Source: JALUUH01 sp964636675 | GTDB lineage: Bacteria; Pseudomonadota; Gammaproteobacteria; S012-40 | NCBI GenBank assembly: GCA_964636675.1 | Contig: CAZWUO010000041.1 | Location: 1 to 21,816 of the forward strand | DNA length: 21,816 bases | Direction: 5' to 3' | Part shown: positions 8,538-16,611 of the stretch, piece after piece | How positions within the stretch are numbered: position 1 is the stretch's first letter | How the letters are laid out: each line of letters opens with the position of its first letter | Made by a program: the position numbers and the translations under genes | Notes under the pieces: model-generated | Told to the model about the DNA's origin: nothing | Seen by the model: the letters and a program-made list of their open reading frames with translations, nothing else | The model's database searches: none

Positions 8538-11213
8538 ATGTCAACACCTTCATTTAACTTTAGCACAAGCAGTCATGCAATTGATGATTTTACCGTGGTC
8601 AGTTTTGTTGGGAATGAAAGGATATCACGATTGTTTCATTACGTTATTGAAATTAAGGCTGCAATGAGTCTCACGGTTGACAGTAAGAAATTACTTACCG
8701 ACGACATCGTATTTACGACGACCCAAGAGAGTCTTGAAATTCCAGTACACGGTACACTTTCTTCATTTAACTATTTACGAAGCGATGATAGCCAATATCA
8801 TTTTTACCAAGCAACCTTAGTCCCCAAGTTATGGCTGGAAACCTTAAGCCAATCAAGCCAAATATACAAAAAACAAACCATTATTGAGATTATCAACAGG
8901 GAACTTATCGATGCTGGACTGGTTAATGATATTGATTTTGTCATAGATACGCAAAAAACATATCTCATTCAAGAATATGTTTGTCAATTTCAAGAATCTA
9001 ATTTTAATTTTATTTCTCGCCTGATGGAATATTATGGCATTTATTATTACTTCATCCATAGTAGTAGCGGTTCAAAATTAGTCATCAGTGATCAACAAAA
9101 TTATGATAATCTACACGACTCTTATCCTGAGGTTGGCAATAACTCCGAGTGTTTATTCAATGCAAACCCCACCGGCAATGCCGTATATTCGAGCATTACT
9201 TCATTAATGCAAAGTACCAATAAAACAGTAGAAGCCGTAGCAATTCGTGATTATGACCCTACTCAACCGTCGTTAACCATGGAAGCTACAGAGGGGTCTT
9301 CAGACTCCCGTTTAACCTTGCATCTCGCCGGTGAAAACATTAGCGATTCAAATGAAGTTAGCACTTTGGCCCAAATTCGTTTAGAAGAAATCAATACCGA
9401 TAAAAATGTGTTCGATGGTAAAAGTGGCATTTGCGCATTAGCACCTGGCCATCTCTTCAGTGTGTTAAACCACCCGATGCCTAACCTAAACAATAATTAT
9501 CTCTTGGTAGGTGTCATTCATAAAGGATCAGTTCCAGATTCTACCGCTGGTGAAAATGTTTTAACAGCGCCTCAATATGAAAATGAATATCGTGCTATTC
9601 TCAGCGACGTTGTCTTTCGGCCTAAACAAGTGACTCCACGCCCCTACTTCAGTGGCACGCAAACAGGTTTCATTTACAGCGAACAAAATCACCCTTTGTC
9701 AGCAGAGATTGATAAACAAGGCCGCTATCGTGTCAAACTTCAATTCATTGACTCTTCCGTTAAAGAAGAGTCTTCGTGTTGGATGCGTATGTCTCAACCC
9801 GGCGCAGGGACTAAAGATGGTTTATTCATTCCTTTAAAAGGTGGCACCGAAGTTCTCATCAGTTTTATTAATGGCAATCCTGATTTACCTGTCATTCAGG
9901 GCGCCCTCTCTAATGCTGAATTCCCCTCTCAGGTGACATCCTCCAACCCAAATCACGGGCTGATTGCAACAAGCGGGCTTTTAGCACTAAAATCCGATGG
10001 CGGATTTCATGTTAACGTGAAAACAGAAACTGACATTATTCGTGATTCAACAAATGATTTTAGTTTTCCAATACTCAGCACAACGGCAAGTGATAACACC
10101 CTCTCATTTGAAAAAACACTCACCACCGAAGAAGAAATGTCAGGGGATTATTTAGTAGAACGAGCATATGGTGATGAATATGAATTCCGTTATGGTAAAA
10201 GTTTTCGTTATCTCACCAATGAAAGCGAATACATTATCGGCACGGGATATTTAGAAGAGCATGTCAAAGATTCTTCCGGAAAAACACTCGACATTAATAC
10301 CATCAGCAGTTCAACAAAACTTGCCAGTTGGGATATTCCAACCCAGTTTCAAGAAACCGATGGCAGCGTTAATGGCTTGGTTGAAAAAACCTGGGGAGAT
10401 GAATTCGACTACCACAACGGAACTCATTACTCCTGGTCAGATTGTAGTGCTTCACCGAATGGTGGTGGCCGAACAGTCAATTTTGGCACTGGTTACACAT
10501 TAAATATTTATGACTCAGCTAAGGGAGACGACATATCCGAATACAAAGATGGAGTCCCCGCCCCAGAGTTTAAGGGTATAGGGGGATTAGGGGGAACTAT
10601 CAACGCATGGATTGCACCTATTATGCGTCCTGATTTCAAATCTACGATAGCAAGCAATATTAAAAAAGGAGAAAAAACGTCAGATAATCCTTATCATGAT
10701 ATTACCAAAACTTTTGGCGATACTTACGATTATCATAAAGGAAATGAACTCAACGTACATCATGGGGAAACAATTGAGGTTGTTTCTGGCAATTCCTATT
10801 CCGTCGTTCATGGTTCTTCGTATGAGCATCATAATGGTGATTCTGCCTGGTTTTTTAACGGTGGCCATGATCAATTCATGATGGGGCGAGAAACCACAAC
10901 ACACCTTGGTTATAAAATTGATACATTTGTAGGCGGGGATATTGAGTTTAAGCTTGCAGCCAGTCTAGAATTTAAAACTTCTGTTATAAAATTTGAAACC
11001 ATTAAAACCACCATCAATAAACTGAGAACAAAAATCAGCGGCACTGAAATTCACGCCTCAAGTGCTGATATCGGTGCTAAATCCACAAAACTGTCATTAG
11101 AGCAAATGGGCATTACAAAAGGAACGGTCGCCATGCGAATAAAAGACTTGGAAATTGCCATCGCGACAGGTGTTAGTGTAGAGCAAGTCAACGGCATAAA
11201 AATCATGGGTTGA
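8538..11213 (+). CDS. vgrG: VgrG (TssI) type VI secretion spike with long C-terminal extension
   Basis: This 891-residue protein is the trimeric membrane-piercing spike of a T6SS. Residues about 1-350 are the gp27-like base (FNFSTSSHAIDDFTVVSF, then the EYVCQFQESNFNFISRLMEYYG block). Residues about 390-460 are the gp5-like OB fold (YRVKLQF, SCWMRMSQPGAG, GTEVLISFINGNPDLPVIQG). The region from about 485 on is beta-helical. Within it a motif recurs as YGDEYEFRYG (543), WGDEFDYHNG (618) and FGDTYDYHKG (725), with a glycine-rich insertion around 690-720. The protein ends in NGIKIMG. The length is well above a bare VgrG (about 600-700 residues). TAAGGA precedes the ATG. No recognisable enzymatic toxin domain is seen, so the extension is probably structural or an adaptor-docking surface. 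The stop is five bases before the next ATG. Confidence 0.95.
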   Translation: MSTPSFNFSTSSHAIDDFTVVSFVGNERISRLFHYVIEIKAAMSLTVDSKKLLTDDIVFTTTQESLEIPVHGTLSSFNYLRSDDSQYHFYQATLVPKLWLETLSQSSQIYKKQTIIEIINRELIDAGLVNDIDFVIDTQKTYLIQEYVCQFQESNFNFISRLMEYYGIYYYFIHSSSGSKLVISDQQNYDNLHDSYPEVGNNSECLFNANPTGNAVYSSITSLMQSTNKTVEAVAIRDYDPTQPSLTMEATEGSSDSRLTLHLAGENISDSNEVSTLAQIRLEEINTDKNVFDGKSGICALAPGHLFSVLNHPMPNLNNNYLLVGVIHKGSVPDSTAGENVLTAPQYENEYRAILSDVVFRPKQVTPRPYFSGTQTGFIYSEQNHPLSAEIDKQGRYRVKLQFIDSSVKEESSCWMRMSQPGAGTKDGLFIPLKGGTEVLISFINGNPDLPVIQGALSNAEFPSQVTSSNPNHGLIATSGLLALKSDGGFHVNVKTETDIIRDSTNDFSFPILSTTASDNTLSFEKTLTTEEEMSGDYLVERAYGDEYEFRYGKSFRYLTNESEYIIGTGYLEEHVKDSSGKTLDINTISSSTKLASWDIPTQFQETDGSVNGLVEKTWGDEFDYHNGTHYSWSDCSASPNGGGRTVNFGTGYTLNIYDSAKGDDISEYKDGVPAPEFKGIGGLGGTINAWIAPIMRPDFKSTIASNIKKGEKTSDNPYHDITKTFGDTYDYHKGNELNVHHGETIEVVSGNSYSVVHGSSYEHHNGDSAWFFNGGHDQFMMGRETTTHLGYKIDTFVGGDIEFKLAASLEFKTSVIKFETIKTTINKLRTKISGTEIHASSADIGAKSTKLSLEQMGITKGTVAMRIKDLEIAIATGVSVEQVNGIKIMG

Positions 11214-11218
11214 TAACG

Positions 11219-12271
11219 ATGAATAAAAATGAACTGATAAAAGAAGTCAAAAACGGTGAATTTTTACAAGGCTTAGATTTAAGCCATAATGACTATTCCC
11301 GCGCTGACTTAAGTGGCGGCGTGTTCGAAAACATAACTTTTTCTTATTGTGATTTTTCGAATACGGATCTATCTGAGTGCAATTTTCTTAACTGTCATTT
11401 CGAGGCCAGTATATTTGACAAGGCCAATTTTAAATTAGCTAATTTTCTGTCTGCCAATATGCTAAAGGCTTCGTTCAAAGAAACAGAAATGGAGAACGCC
11501 AGCTTTATCGATGGCAATTTCAGCGAGGCAGATTTCAGCCAAGCTCGCCTATTGCAGACCAGCTTTATCAACCCTAACATGCAACAAGCGATTTTCATTC
11601 AAACTCATTTGAAGTTTACGACATTAATTAAAGCCGATTTAACAAATGCAAACTTTAGCCACGCCAATCTTGAACGCACTAATTTTATTGAGGCTATATT
11701 AACCAACGTAAACTTTCGTGATGCAAACTTGCAACAGCCAATTTTTGAAAAACCACAGCTCACTCATCAAGATTTTTCAGGCATGAATTTAGCCATGACA
11801 CAATTTCGGGCAGCCGATCTGTCCGGCTGCAATTTTAGCAATGCCAACCTTACTCAAACTAGCTTCATGGATGCCAACCTCACCAATACTTGCTTTGATA
11901 ACGCGCAGGCAAAACTCGCTATTTTTTATCAGAGCCAATTAGTAGGAGCCAGCATGAAAAAAATCAATCTCGAACAAGGAAGCTTGCAACGCTGTAATCT
12001 CACTGGCGCTAATTTAAGTGGCGCCAATTTAATCCAAGCACAACTAGGAGAAAGTACTTGTCACGCAACACGTTTGTCCGCGGCTGATTTAACCTATGCA
12101 GACTTATCCAACAGCGACCTCACCGGGGCAGATTTTTCAAATGCCTCGTTGTTTCGTACAAACTTGCACGGTGTTATTGACAAAAATACGCTTTGGTCCG
12201 GCGCGAATAAACGCTCAGCACTGGGCATGGATGAAAAACGCTACAAAGCCGAACACTGGAAACCCCATTAA
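11219..12271 (+). CDS. Free-standing pentapeptide-repeat protein of the T6SS module
   Basis: This 350-residue protein consists almost entirely of pentapeptide repeats with F or L at the central position (for example ANFSHANLERTNF, GANLSGANL). It is expected to fold as a long right-handed quadrilateral beta-helix. The only non-repeat parts are about 15 residues at the start and the C-terminal 30 (NTLWSGANKRSALGM, ending EHWKPH). The ATG at 11219 lies five bases after the vgrG stop. An in-frame TTG at 11210 overlaps that stop and is a possible alternative; neither has a strong ribosome binding site, suggesting coupling to vgrG. Pentapeptide proteins are common in DUF2169/VgrG/DUF3540/DUF4150 clusters, but their role there is unsettled. 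Options are spike scaffold, cargo, or a DNA-mimic effector like the gyrase-binding Qnr/MfpA proteins. The sequence does not decide between them. Confidence 0.9.
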   Translation: MNKNELIKEVKNGEFLQGLDLSHNDYSRADLSGGVFENITFSYCDFSNTDLSECNFLNCHFEASIFDKANFKLANFLSANMLKASFKETEMENASFIDGNFSEADFSQARLLQTSFINPNMQQAIFIQTHLKFTTLIKADLTNANFSHANLERTNFIEAILTNVNFRDANLQQPIFEKPQLTHQDFSGMNLAMTQFRAADLSGCNFSNANLTQTSFMDANLTNTCFDNAQAKLAIFYQSQLVGASMKKINLEQGSLQRCNLTGANLSGANLIQAQLGESTCHATRLSAADLTYADLSNSDLTGADFSNASLFRTNLHGVIDKNTLWSGANKRSALGMDEKRYKAEHWKPH

Positions 12272-12291
12272 TTCTATTAAGGAATATGATA

Positions 12292-12951
12292 ATGCAAAAA
12301 AATAACATCACCCAACTCTTTAACCCACCCGCTCAATCATCCTTGATTTGCGGAACAGTAAAAGCAGTTAACGGCAAAGAATATGTCATCCAAGGAAAAG
12401 CCGGTATATTAACGGTCACCGTAGCCTTTAGCTGCATGATTCGCCCTGAAATAAACGATAGTGTACTTATTGCTATCGATGAACAGCAGCAACATTTTAT
12501 TCTTGCTGTGACTGATCGTCCTCAAAGCGAGCAAGCAGTCATGGCCCTACCGAAAAACACCACCATTAGCGTCGACGAAGGTAATTTAATGATAACTGCA
12601 CAAAAAGACATTCAAATGGTCAGCGCTAACAACTTAAGCATGGCAACAGAAAATTTAAAGGTGATCGCAAATAAAGGACACATACATGTTGAGCAATTAG
12701 CGAGTTCAGGTAAACAAGCGGATGTAACAATCGAGCGAGTGAAAATTTTTTCTGACTCAATTGACACCGCCGCTAGGCGTATTAGCCAAAGCAGCAAACA
12801 ATGTTTTCGCTGGGTAAGAGATCTCGATCAACTCACCGCTGGCAATCTTATTCACAATGTCAAAAATTTATTTTCTAATCGTTCTCAGCAAGCCGTCATC
12901 ACAGCCAAAGAAGATGTGAAAATTGACGCTGAACGAATTCATATGGGTTAA
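12292..12951 (+). CDS. DUF3540 protein, probable T6SS mini-spike or spike extension
   Basis: This 219-residue protein has an N-terminal OB-fold-like domain (residues about 15-80: SSLICGTVKAVNGKEYVIQG, then NDSVLIAIDEQQQHFILAVTD), as in gp5/VgrG. A beta-strand-rich stretch follows (NTTISVDEGNLMITAQKDI and onward), then a helical insertion (ARRISQSSKQCFRWV) and a final beta region ending DAERIHMG. ATG 12292 was chosen over ATG 12286 because AAGGA sits eight bases before the former and only two before the latter. The short OB-plus-helix plan and an ending like that of VgrG suggest a protein that stacks on or substitutes for the spike tip. This is an inference; DUF3540 has no settled biochemical role known to me. 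It lies between a pentapeptide-repeat gene and the PAAR-like gene. Confidence 0.85.
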   Translation: MQKNNITQLFNPPAQSSLICGTVKAVNGKEYVIQGKAGILTVTVAFSCMIRPEINDSVLIAIDEQQQHFILAVTDRPQSEQAVMALPKNTTISVDEGNLMITAQKDIQMVSANNLSMATENLKVIANKGHIHVEQLASSGKQADVTIERVKIFSDSIDTAARRISQSSKQCFRWVRDLDQLTAGNLIHNVKNLFSNRSQQAVITAKEDVKIDAERIHMG

Positions 12952-12966
12952 ACCGGAGAGATTGTT

Positions 12967-13383
12967 ATGTTTGCCAATTGTCAAATGGGCGGAATTAATT
13001 TTGCAATGCCGGACGTTTGTTTAACCCCCATCCCCAGCCCGGCTGGGCCAGTTCCTACGCCTATTCCTTATCCAAATATGGCCGCAGGGCCAACCGTAAT
13101 ACCTCCAACTGCCGCAATAAAAGTGTTAATTAGCGGCATGCCTGCTCACAATCAAATGAGCACAATACCCATGAGTAATGGTGATAATGCAGGACTTAAT
13201 ACAGGCGTAATGTCAGGAATGGTAATGGGGCCATGTAGGCCAATATTGGGCAGCCCCACCATCCTAATCGGTGGAATGCCGGCAACAAAGTTAACCACAC
13301 CAACGGGACAAAATGGCATGTTACCCAACGCTTATGGTATGACCATCGCGCCCGCTCAAGTGAAGGTTTTATTGTTGAAATGA
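12967..13383 (+). CDS. DUF4150 PAAR-like T6SS spike-tip protein
   Basis: This 138-residue protein is a bare DUF4150 (PAAR-like) domain that sharpens the VgrG tip and links cargo to it. It shows the family's proline/glycine-rich signature DVCLTPIPSPAGPVPTPIPY near residues 16-35, then ISGMPAHNQMSTIPMSNGD, the GPCRPILGSPTILIGGMPA turn and the end APAQVKVLLLK. GGAGAG lies just upstream of the ATG. Unlike many DUF4150 proteins it has no toxin domain after the PAAR part, so any cargo must be attached non-covalently or encoded elsewhere. It is the last gene of the operon, and its stop is followed directly by a hairpin. Confidence 0.9.
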   Translation: MFANCQMGGINFAMPDVCLTPIPSPAGPVPTPIPYPNMAAGPTVIPPTAAIKVLISGMPAHNQMSTIPMSNGDNAGLNTGVMSGMVMGPCRPILGSPTILIGGMPATKLTTPTGQNGMLPNAYGMTIAPAQVKVLLLK

Positions 13384-13392
13384 GAAAGATTG

Positions 13393-13414
13393 TTGAGAGC
13401 TGGTCTGCTCTCAA
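13393..13414. terminator. Hairpin between convergent stop codons, probable bidirectional terminator
   Basis: A perfect 8-bp stem, TTGAGAGC / GCTCTCAA with the 6-base loop TGGTCT, ends exactly where the ybbP stop codon begins (13415). It starts nine bases after the DUF4150 stop. The minus-strand read-out continues AACAATCTTTCTCATTTC, which is moderately T-rich; the plus-strand read-out lacks a T run. It is therefore a better terminator for the permease gene than for the T6SS operon. Confidence 0.6.
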
Positions 13415-15919
13415 TCACAAAGACAGCTTTCTTAAGGTTTGCAAGGGTGGTTGCGATACAACACCGCGACTACCCAATACACCGGCTATTCCAACCCCAA
13501 GAGCACCACCCAAGATGCCAAACAACCATGCATTCAGATTAAGGTTAAACGGCATGCCGAGTATTTTACTGGATATCACATACGCCATGCCCGTCGCTAC
13601 AAATGCAGCAACAAGGCCTGCGAGCATTCCCATAGATACAAATTCGGCCCATAAGGCTTGCATGATTTGCTTTTTATTGGCGCCTAAAGTTCGCATTATC
13701 GCATTTTCCAATAAACGTTCATCATGGGTTGATTGTATACCCGCATACAAGATCATGACCCCGGTCAATAAGGTGAAGAAAAATATATATTCAACCGCCA
13801 TGCTGACGCGTGAAATAATTTCGCGTATATGCTGCATGATAGCCGCAATATCAATCACGGTGACATTAGGGAATTTTTTGACCATTGCATTCAACACCTG
13901 AAAACGCTCCGGTGCCAAATAAAAACTGGTCATCGAAGTAGAAGGTAATTCATCAATCAGCCCAGGTACTGCCATCACAAAAAAATTAGGTCTAAATGAA
14001 TCCCAATCCACTTTGCGTATATTGGATATTTTTCCTTTAAAGGTTTCACCCGCAACTTCAAAGACTAGCTCGTCATGCATGCTCATATTCAAAGTTTCTG
14101 CGATGCCATCTTCCACCGACAATAATTCCTGACCATATTGTGCTTCGCTCCACCATTCGCCTTGCAGTAATACATTGCCCTCCGCAATATCCGCCGCATA
14201 AGACAAATTAAACTCGCGTTCTGCCAAGTTTTTTGCACGCTCATTCGTAAATACCTGATCGGTCATTAGTGCACCATTAATCGATATTAAGCGCCCACGA
14301 ATCATCGGATAAATAGGATTGGCGCCGAGCTGATGTTCTGCAAAAAATTCCTTCATTGCCTCCACTTGCGCAAGCTGTACATTAATCACAAAACGATTCG
14401 GCGCATCATCGGGAATACTGCGCTGCCATTCATTGAGCAAATCGACGCGAATGATGGTTAATAGCAAAAGAATCGTGATACCCAAGCCAAAGGCACTCAC
14501 TTGGATAATACTATTGACCGGGCGGCGGCGCAGATTGATTAACCCATGCAGCCAACTTGAACCCGAACGATGAGGAATAAAATGCAATAAATAGATAAAT
14601 ATACTGGCTACGAGAGCCAACACCGCAAATGCCAGCAGCAATCCCCCTATCACATATATTCCGAGTTTTACATCCGCAATTTGCAACAGTATAAGCGCGC
14701 AAAGCGTTGCTACGCCTAGCACATAAGCCAGAATGCTTTGAGATTGCAAAGCACCGAGTTCACGCCTTAATACTCGCAAAGCCGGAACATTATTGAGCTG
14801 TAATAATGGCGCCAACGCAAACCCTAATAATGTCAGCAAACCCACCATGACGCCAGCAACCATAGGCCACAAACTCGGCGCTGGTAATGCGACACCCACC
14901 AGAGAAGCCAATACTTCGAGGAGAAACAAATGCGCAACATAACCCAGGGCACAGCCTAATACACTGGCGATGAGTCCCAAAAAAATCATCTGTAGCAAAT
15001 AAAGGTAAAAAATAGACCGTTGATCAGCGCCAATACAGCGCATAATCGCACAATGATCGAGGTGACGCTGGGCAAATCGCCGTGCAGCGAGAGCAATCGC
15101 GATTCCTGCAAGTATTACACTTGTTATTGCGGCCAAACTTAAAAACTGATCCGCACGATTTAATGCAGTACGCACTTCGGGACGCGAATCTCGTACACCT
15201 AAAATCGTTACTCCATTTTCTGCAAACGCACTAATCGCTGCGCGGTAAAGCACTAAGTTATGTTCCTCACCCGCCACTAACAAATTGTACTTCACGCGAC
15301 TTGCAGGCTGGATTAATTGGGTGGCTGCTAGCGCTGCTCGGTTGATCAATAAACGCGGCGCTATACTAAACATATCACCACCACGTCCCGGCTCTGAGGT
15401 AATTAATGCGGCAACCACAAACTCACTCGCACCAATGCCTATTTTGTCACCCACGGAGACGTCGAGCGCGGTTAATATGCGCGCCTCTAACCAAACTTCA
15501 TCTACCATTGGTATGCTCTGAGTCTCTGACCCAATTGAAAATAACTCGCTAGCAATGTGCAGCGATCCACGCAGTGGGTAGTTTTCATCAACCGCTTTTA
15601 ACATGCCAAGATGATTTGAGCTTGCGGAAATAGCCATACTCGGAAACGCAACAGTGGCAGAATATTCCAATTGATACTGCTCAGCGAGTGCAAAATATTT
15701 TTCAGCCAGTTCGTGATCAGAACGAATGAGAATATCGGCACCGAGTAATTCATTCGCCTGCTGGGATAATGCACGATTCACCCTATCAGTGAAAAACCCA
15801 ACCGAAGTAATCGCGGCTACTGCCAGAATTAAGGAAAAACCAAGTACTTTTAACTCCCCTGACCGCCATTCCCGGAACAAAAATCGCCATGCAAGGATGA
15901 TTAGCCTAGACTTATTCAT
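13415..15919 (-). CDS. ybbP: YbbP-type ABC transporter permease (FtsX/MacB-like fold)
   Basis: This 834-residue membrane protein is slightly longer than E. coli YbbP (about 800). It starts MNKSRLIILAWRFLFREW, then a first membrane helix (GFSLILAVAAITSVGFF) and a large periplasmic domain. A first FtsX-like helix group follows at about 260-460 (AITSVILAGIAIALAARRFA, the CAIMRCIGADQRSIFYLYLLQ coupling region), then a second periplasmic domain. A second FtsX group sits at about 700-815 (ENAIMRTLGANKKQIMQ). The two MRxxGA coupling motifs are the usual contact to the ATPase. The start ATG 15919 overlaps the ATPase stop as ATGA, indicating coupled translation; an upstream in-frame start at 15970 lies inside the ATPase gene and is rejected. 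With YbbA it forms a mechanotransmitting type ABC system that does not transport through the membrane in the classic way; its substrate is unclear. Confidence 0.93.
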   Translation of the reverse strand: MNKSRLIILAWRFLFREWRSGELKVLGFSLILAVAAITSVGFFTDRVNRALSQQANELLGADILIRSDHELAEKYFALAEQYQLEYSATVAFPSMAISASSNHLGMLKAVDENYPLRGSLHIASELFSIGSETQSIPMVDEVWLEARILTALDVSVGDKIGIGASEFVVAALITSEPGRGGDMFSIAPRLLINRAALAATQLIQPASRVKYNLLVAGEEHNLVLYRAAISAFAENGVTILGVRDSRPEVRTALNRADQFLSLAAITSVILAGIAIALAARRFAQRHLDHCAIMRCIGADQRSIFYLYLLQMIFLGLIASVLGCALGYVAHLFLLEVLASLVGVALPAPSLWPMVAGVMVGLLTLLGFALAPLLQLNNVPALRVLRRELGALQSQSILAYVLGVATLCALILLQIADVKLGIYVIGGLLLAFAVLALVASIFIYLLHFIPHRSGSSWLHGLINLRRRPVNSIIQVSAFGLGITILLLLTIIRVDLLNEWQRSIPDDAPNRFVINVQLAQVEAMKEFFAEHQLGANPIYPMIRGRLISINGALMTDQVFTNERAKNLAEREFNLSYAADIAEGNVLLQGEWWSEAQYGQELLSVEDGIAETLNMSMHDELVFEVAGETFKGKISNIRKVDWDSFRPNFFVMAVPGLIDELPSTSMTSFYLAPERFQVLNAMVKKFPNVTVIDIAAIMQHIREIISRVSMAVEYIFFFTLLTGVMILYAGIQSTHDERLLENAIMRTLGANKKQIMQALWAEFVSMGMLAGLVAAFVATGMAYVISSKILGMPFNLNLNAWLFGILGGALGVGIAGVLGSRGVVSQPPLQTLRKLSL

Positions 15920-16611
15920 GGCGCAACCTTTATCAAATGCCCTGCCTCTATCACTAATTTTCGATCGCATTTTTCGGCTAATGCTTCGTCGTGAGTCACT
16001 AAGATCAAGGTGGTGTTTTCTTCTTTATTTAACTCAAATAATAATTCAATAATATTTTGGCCGGTGATTGAATCAAGATTCCCCGTGGGCTCGTCCGCTA
16101 AGAGTATCTTTGGGCGTGGAGCAAACGCACGTGCAATCGCCACGCGTTGTTGCTCACCCCCTGACAATTGTTTAGGATAATGTTTAATTCGATCTCTGAG
16201 GCCTACCCTCTCTAAGACATGGGTGGCGCTTTCTACAATGTTACTTTTACCTAATAACTCCAACGGTAACATAACATTTTCTAAGGCCGTCAAACTCGGC
16301 AGCAATTGAAAAGACTGGAATACAAATCCAATATTTTCACCTCTGAGCTTTGCTCTTTGGTCTTCGTCTAATGCAAAAAAATCCTCGCCATTCAATTTTA
16401 TCGTACCCGAGCTCGGTGTATCCAAGCCTGCAAGCAAACCCAATAATGTCGACTTACCCGCTCCACTGGGACCTACGATGGCAACCGATTCTCCTAAAAC
16501 GATGGCAAACTCAATATTCTCTAGTAAACTAAGCTCACCCCCTGGGCCTGGGCTGATGACTTTTTTTGATAAATTTTTTACACTCAATATTACTTCTATG
16601 GAATCAATCAT
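15916..16611 (-). CDS. ybbA: YbbA-type ABC transporter ATPase
   Basis: This 231-residue cytoplasmic ATPase belongs to the LolD/MacB/FtsE-like group. Walker A is GPSGAGKST (47-55), Q-loop Q99, signature LSGGEQQR (149-156), Walker B ILLADEP (169-175) with the D-loop at N178-L-D, and switch histidine H207 in THD. The start chosen (ATG 16611) has an AGG seven bases upstream; an alternative ATG at 16626 has the stronger AGAGG but only three bases away. Its stop overlaps the ybbP start, so the two subunits are made in step. It powers YbbP. The pair sits back to back with tesA, an arrangement conserved in E. coli; the ABC pair has been reported there to work with TesA. Confidence 0.95.
   Translation of the reverse strand: MIDSIEVILSVKNLSKKVISPGPGGELSLLENIEFAIVLGESVAIVGPSGAGKSTLLGLLAGLDTPSSGTIKLNGEDFFALDEDQRAKLRGENIGFVFQSFQLLPSLTALENVMLPLELLGKSNIVESATHVLERVGLRDRIKHYPKQLSGGEQQRVAIARAFAPRPKILLADEPTGNLDSITGQNIIELLFELNKEENTTLILVTHDEALAEKCDRKLVIEAGHLIKVAP
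16566..16593 (+). promoter_or_regulatory. Weak candidate promoter for tesA inside ybbA
   Basis: TTGATA (16566-16571) and TATTAC (16588-16593) are separated by 16 bp. The start of transcription would be near 16600, leaving a very short leader before ATG 16610. The -10 matches only four of six bases, so this is tentative. Any tesA promoter must lie within the start of the divergent ATPase gene. Confidence 0.3.

Noticed and set aside
12096..12305. 69-residue frame overlapping the end of the pentapeptide gene
   Set aside because: It is out of frame with a strongly supported repeat protein and has no domain or start signal.
13380..13901. 173-residue plus-strand frame after the T6SS operon
   Set aside because: It runs antisense through the 3' part of ybbP, a clear FtsX-type coding region, and lacks a ribosome binding site.
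16478..16609. Longer N-terminus for TesA
   Set aside because: It would extend over the start of ybbA and bury the signal peptide; the ATG at 16610 gives a normal signal sequence.
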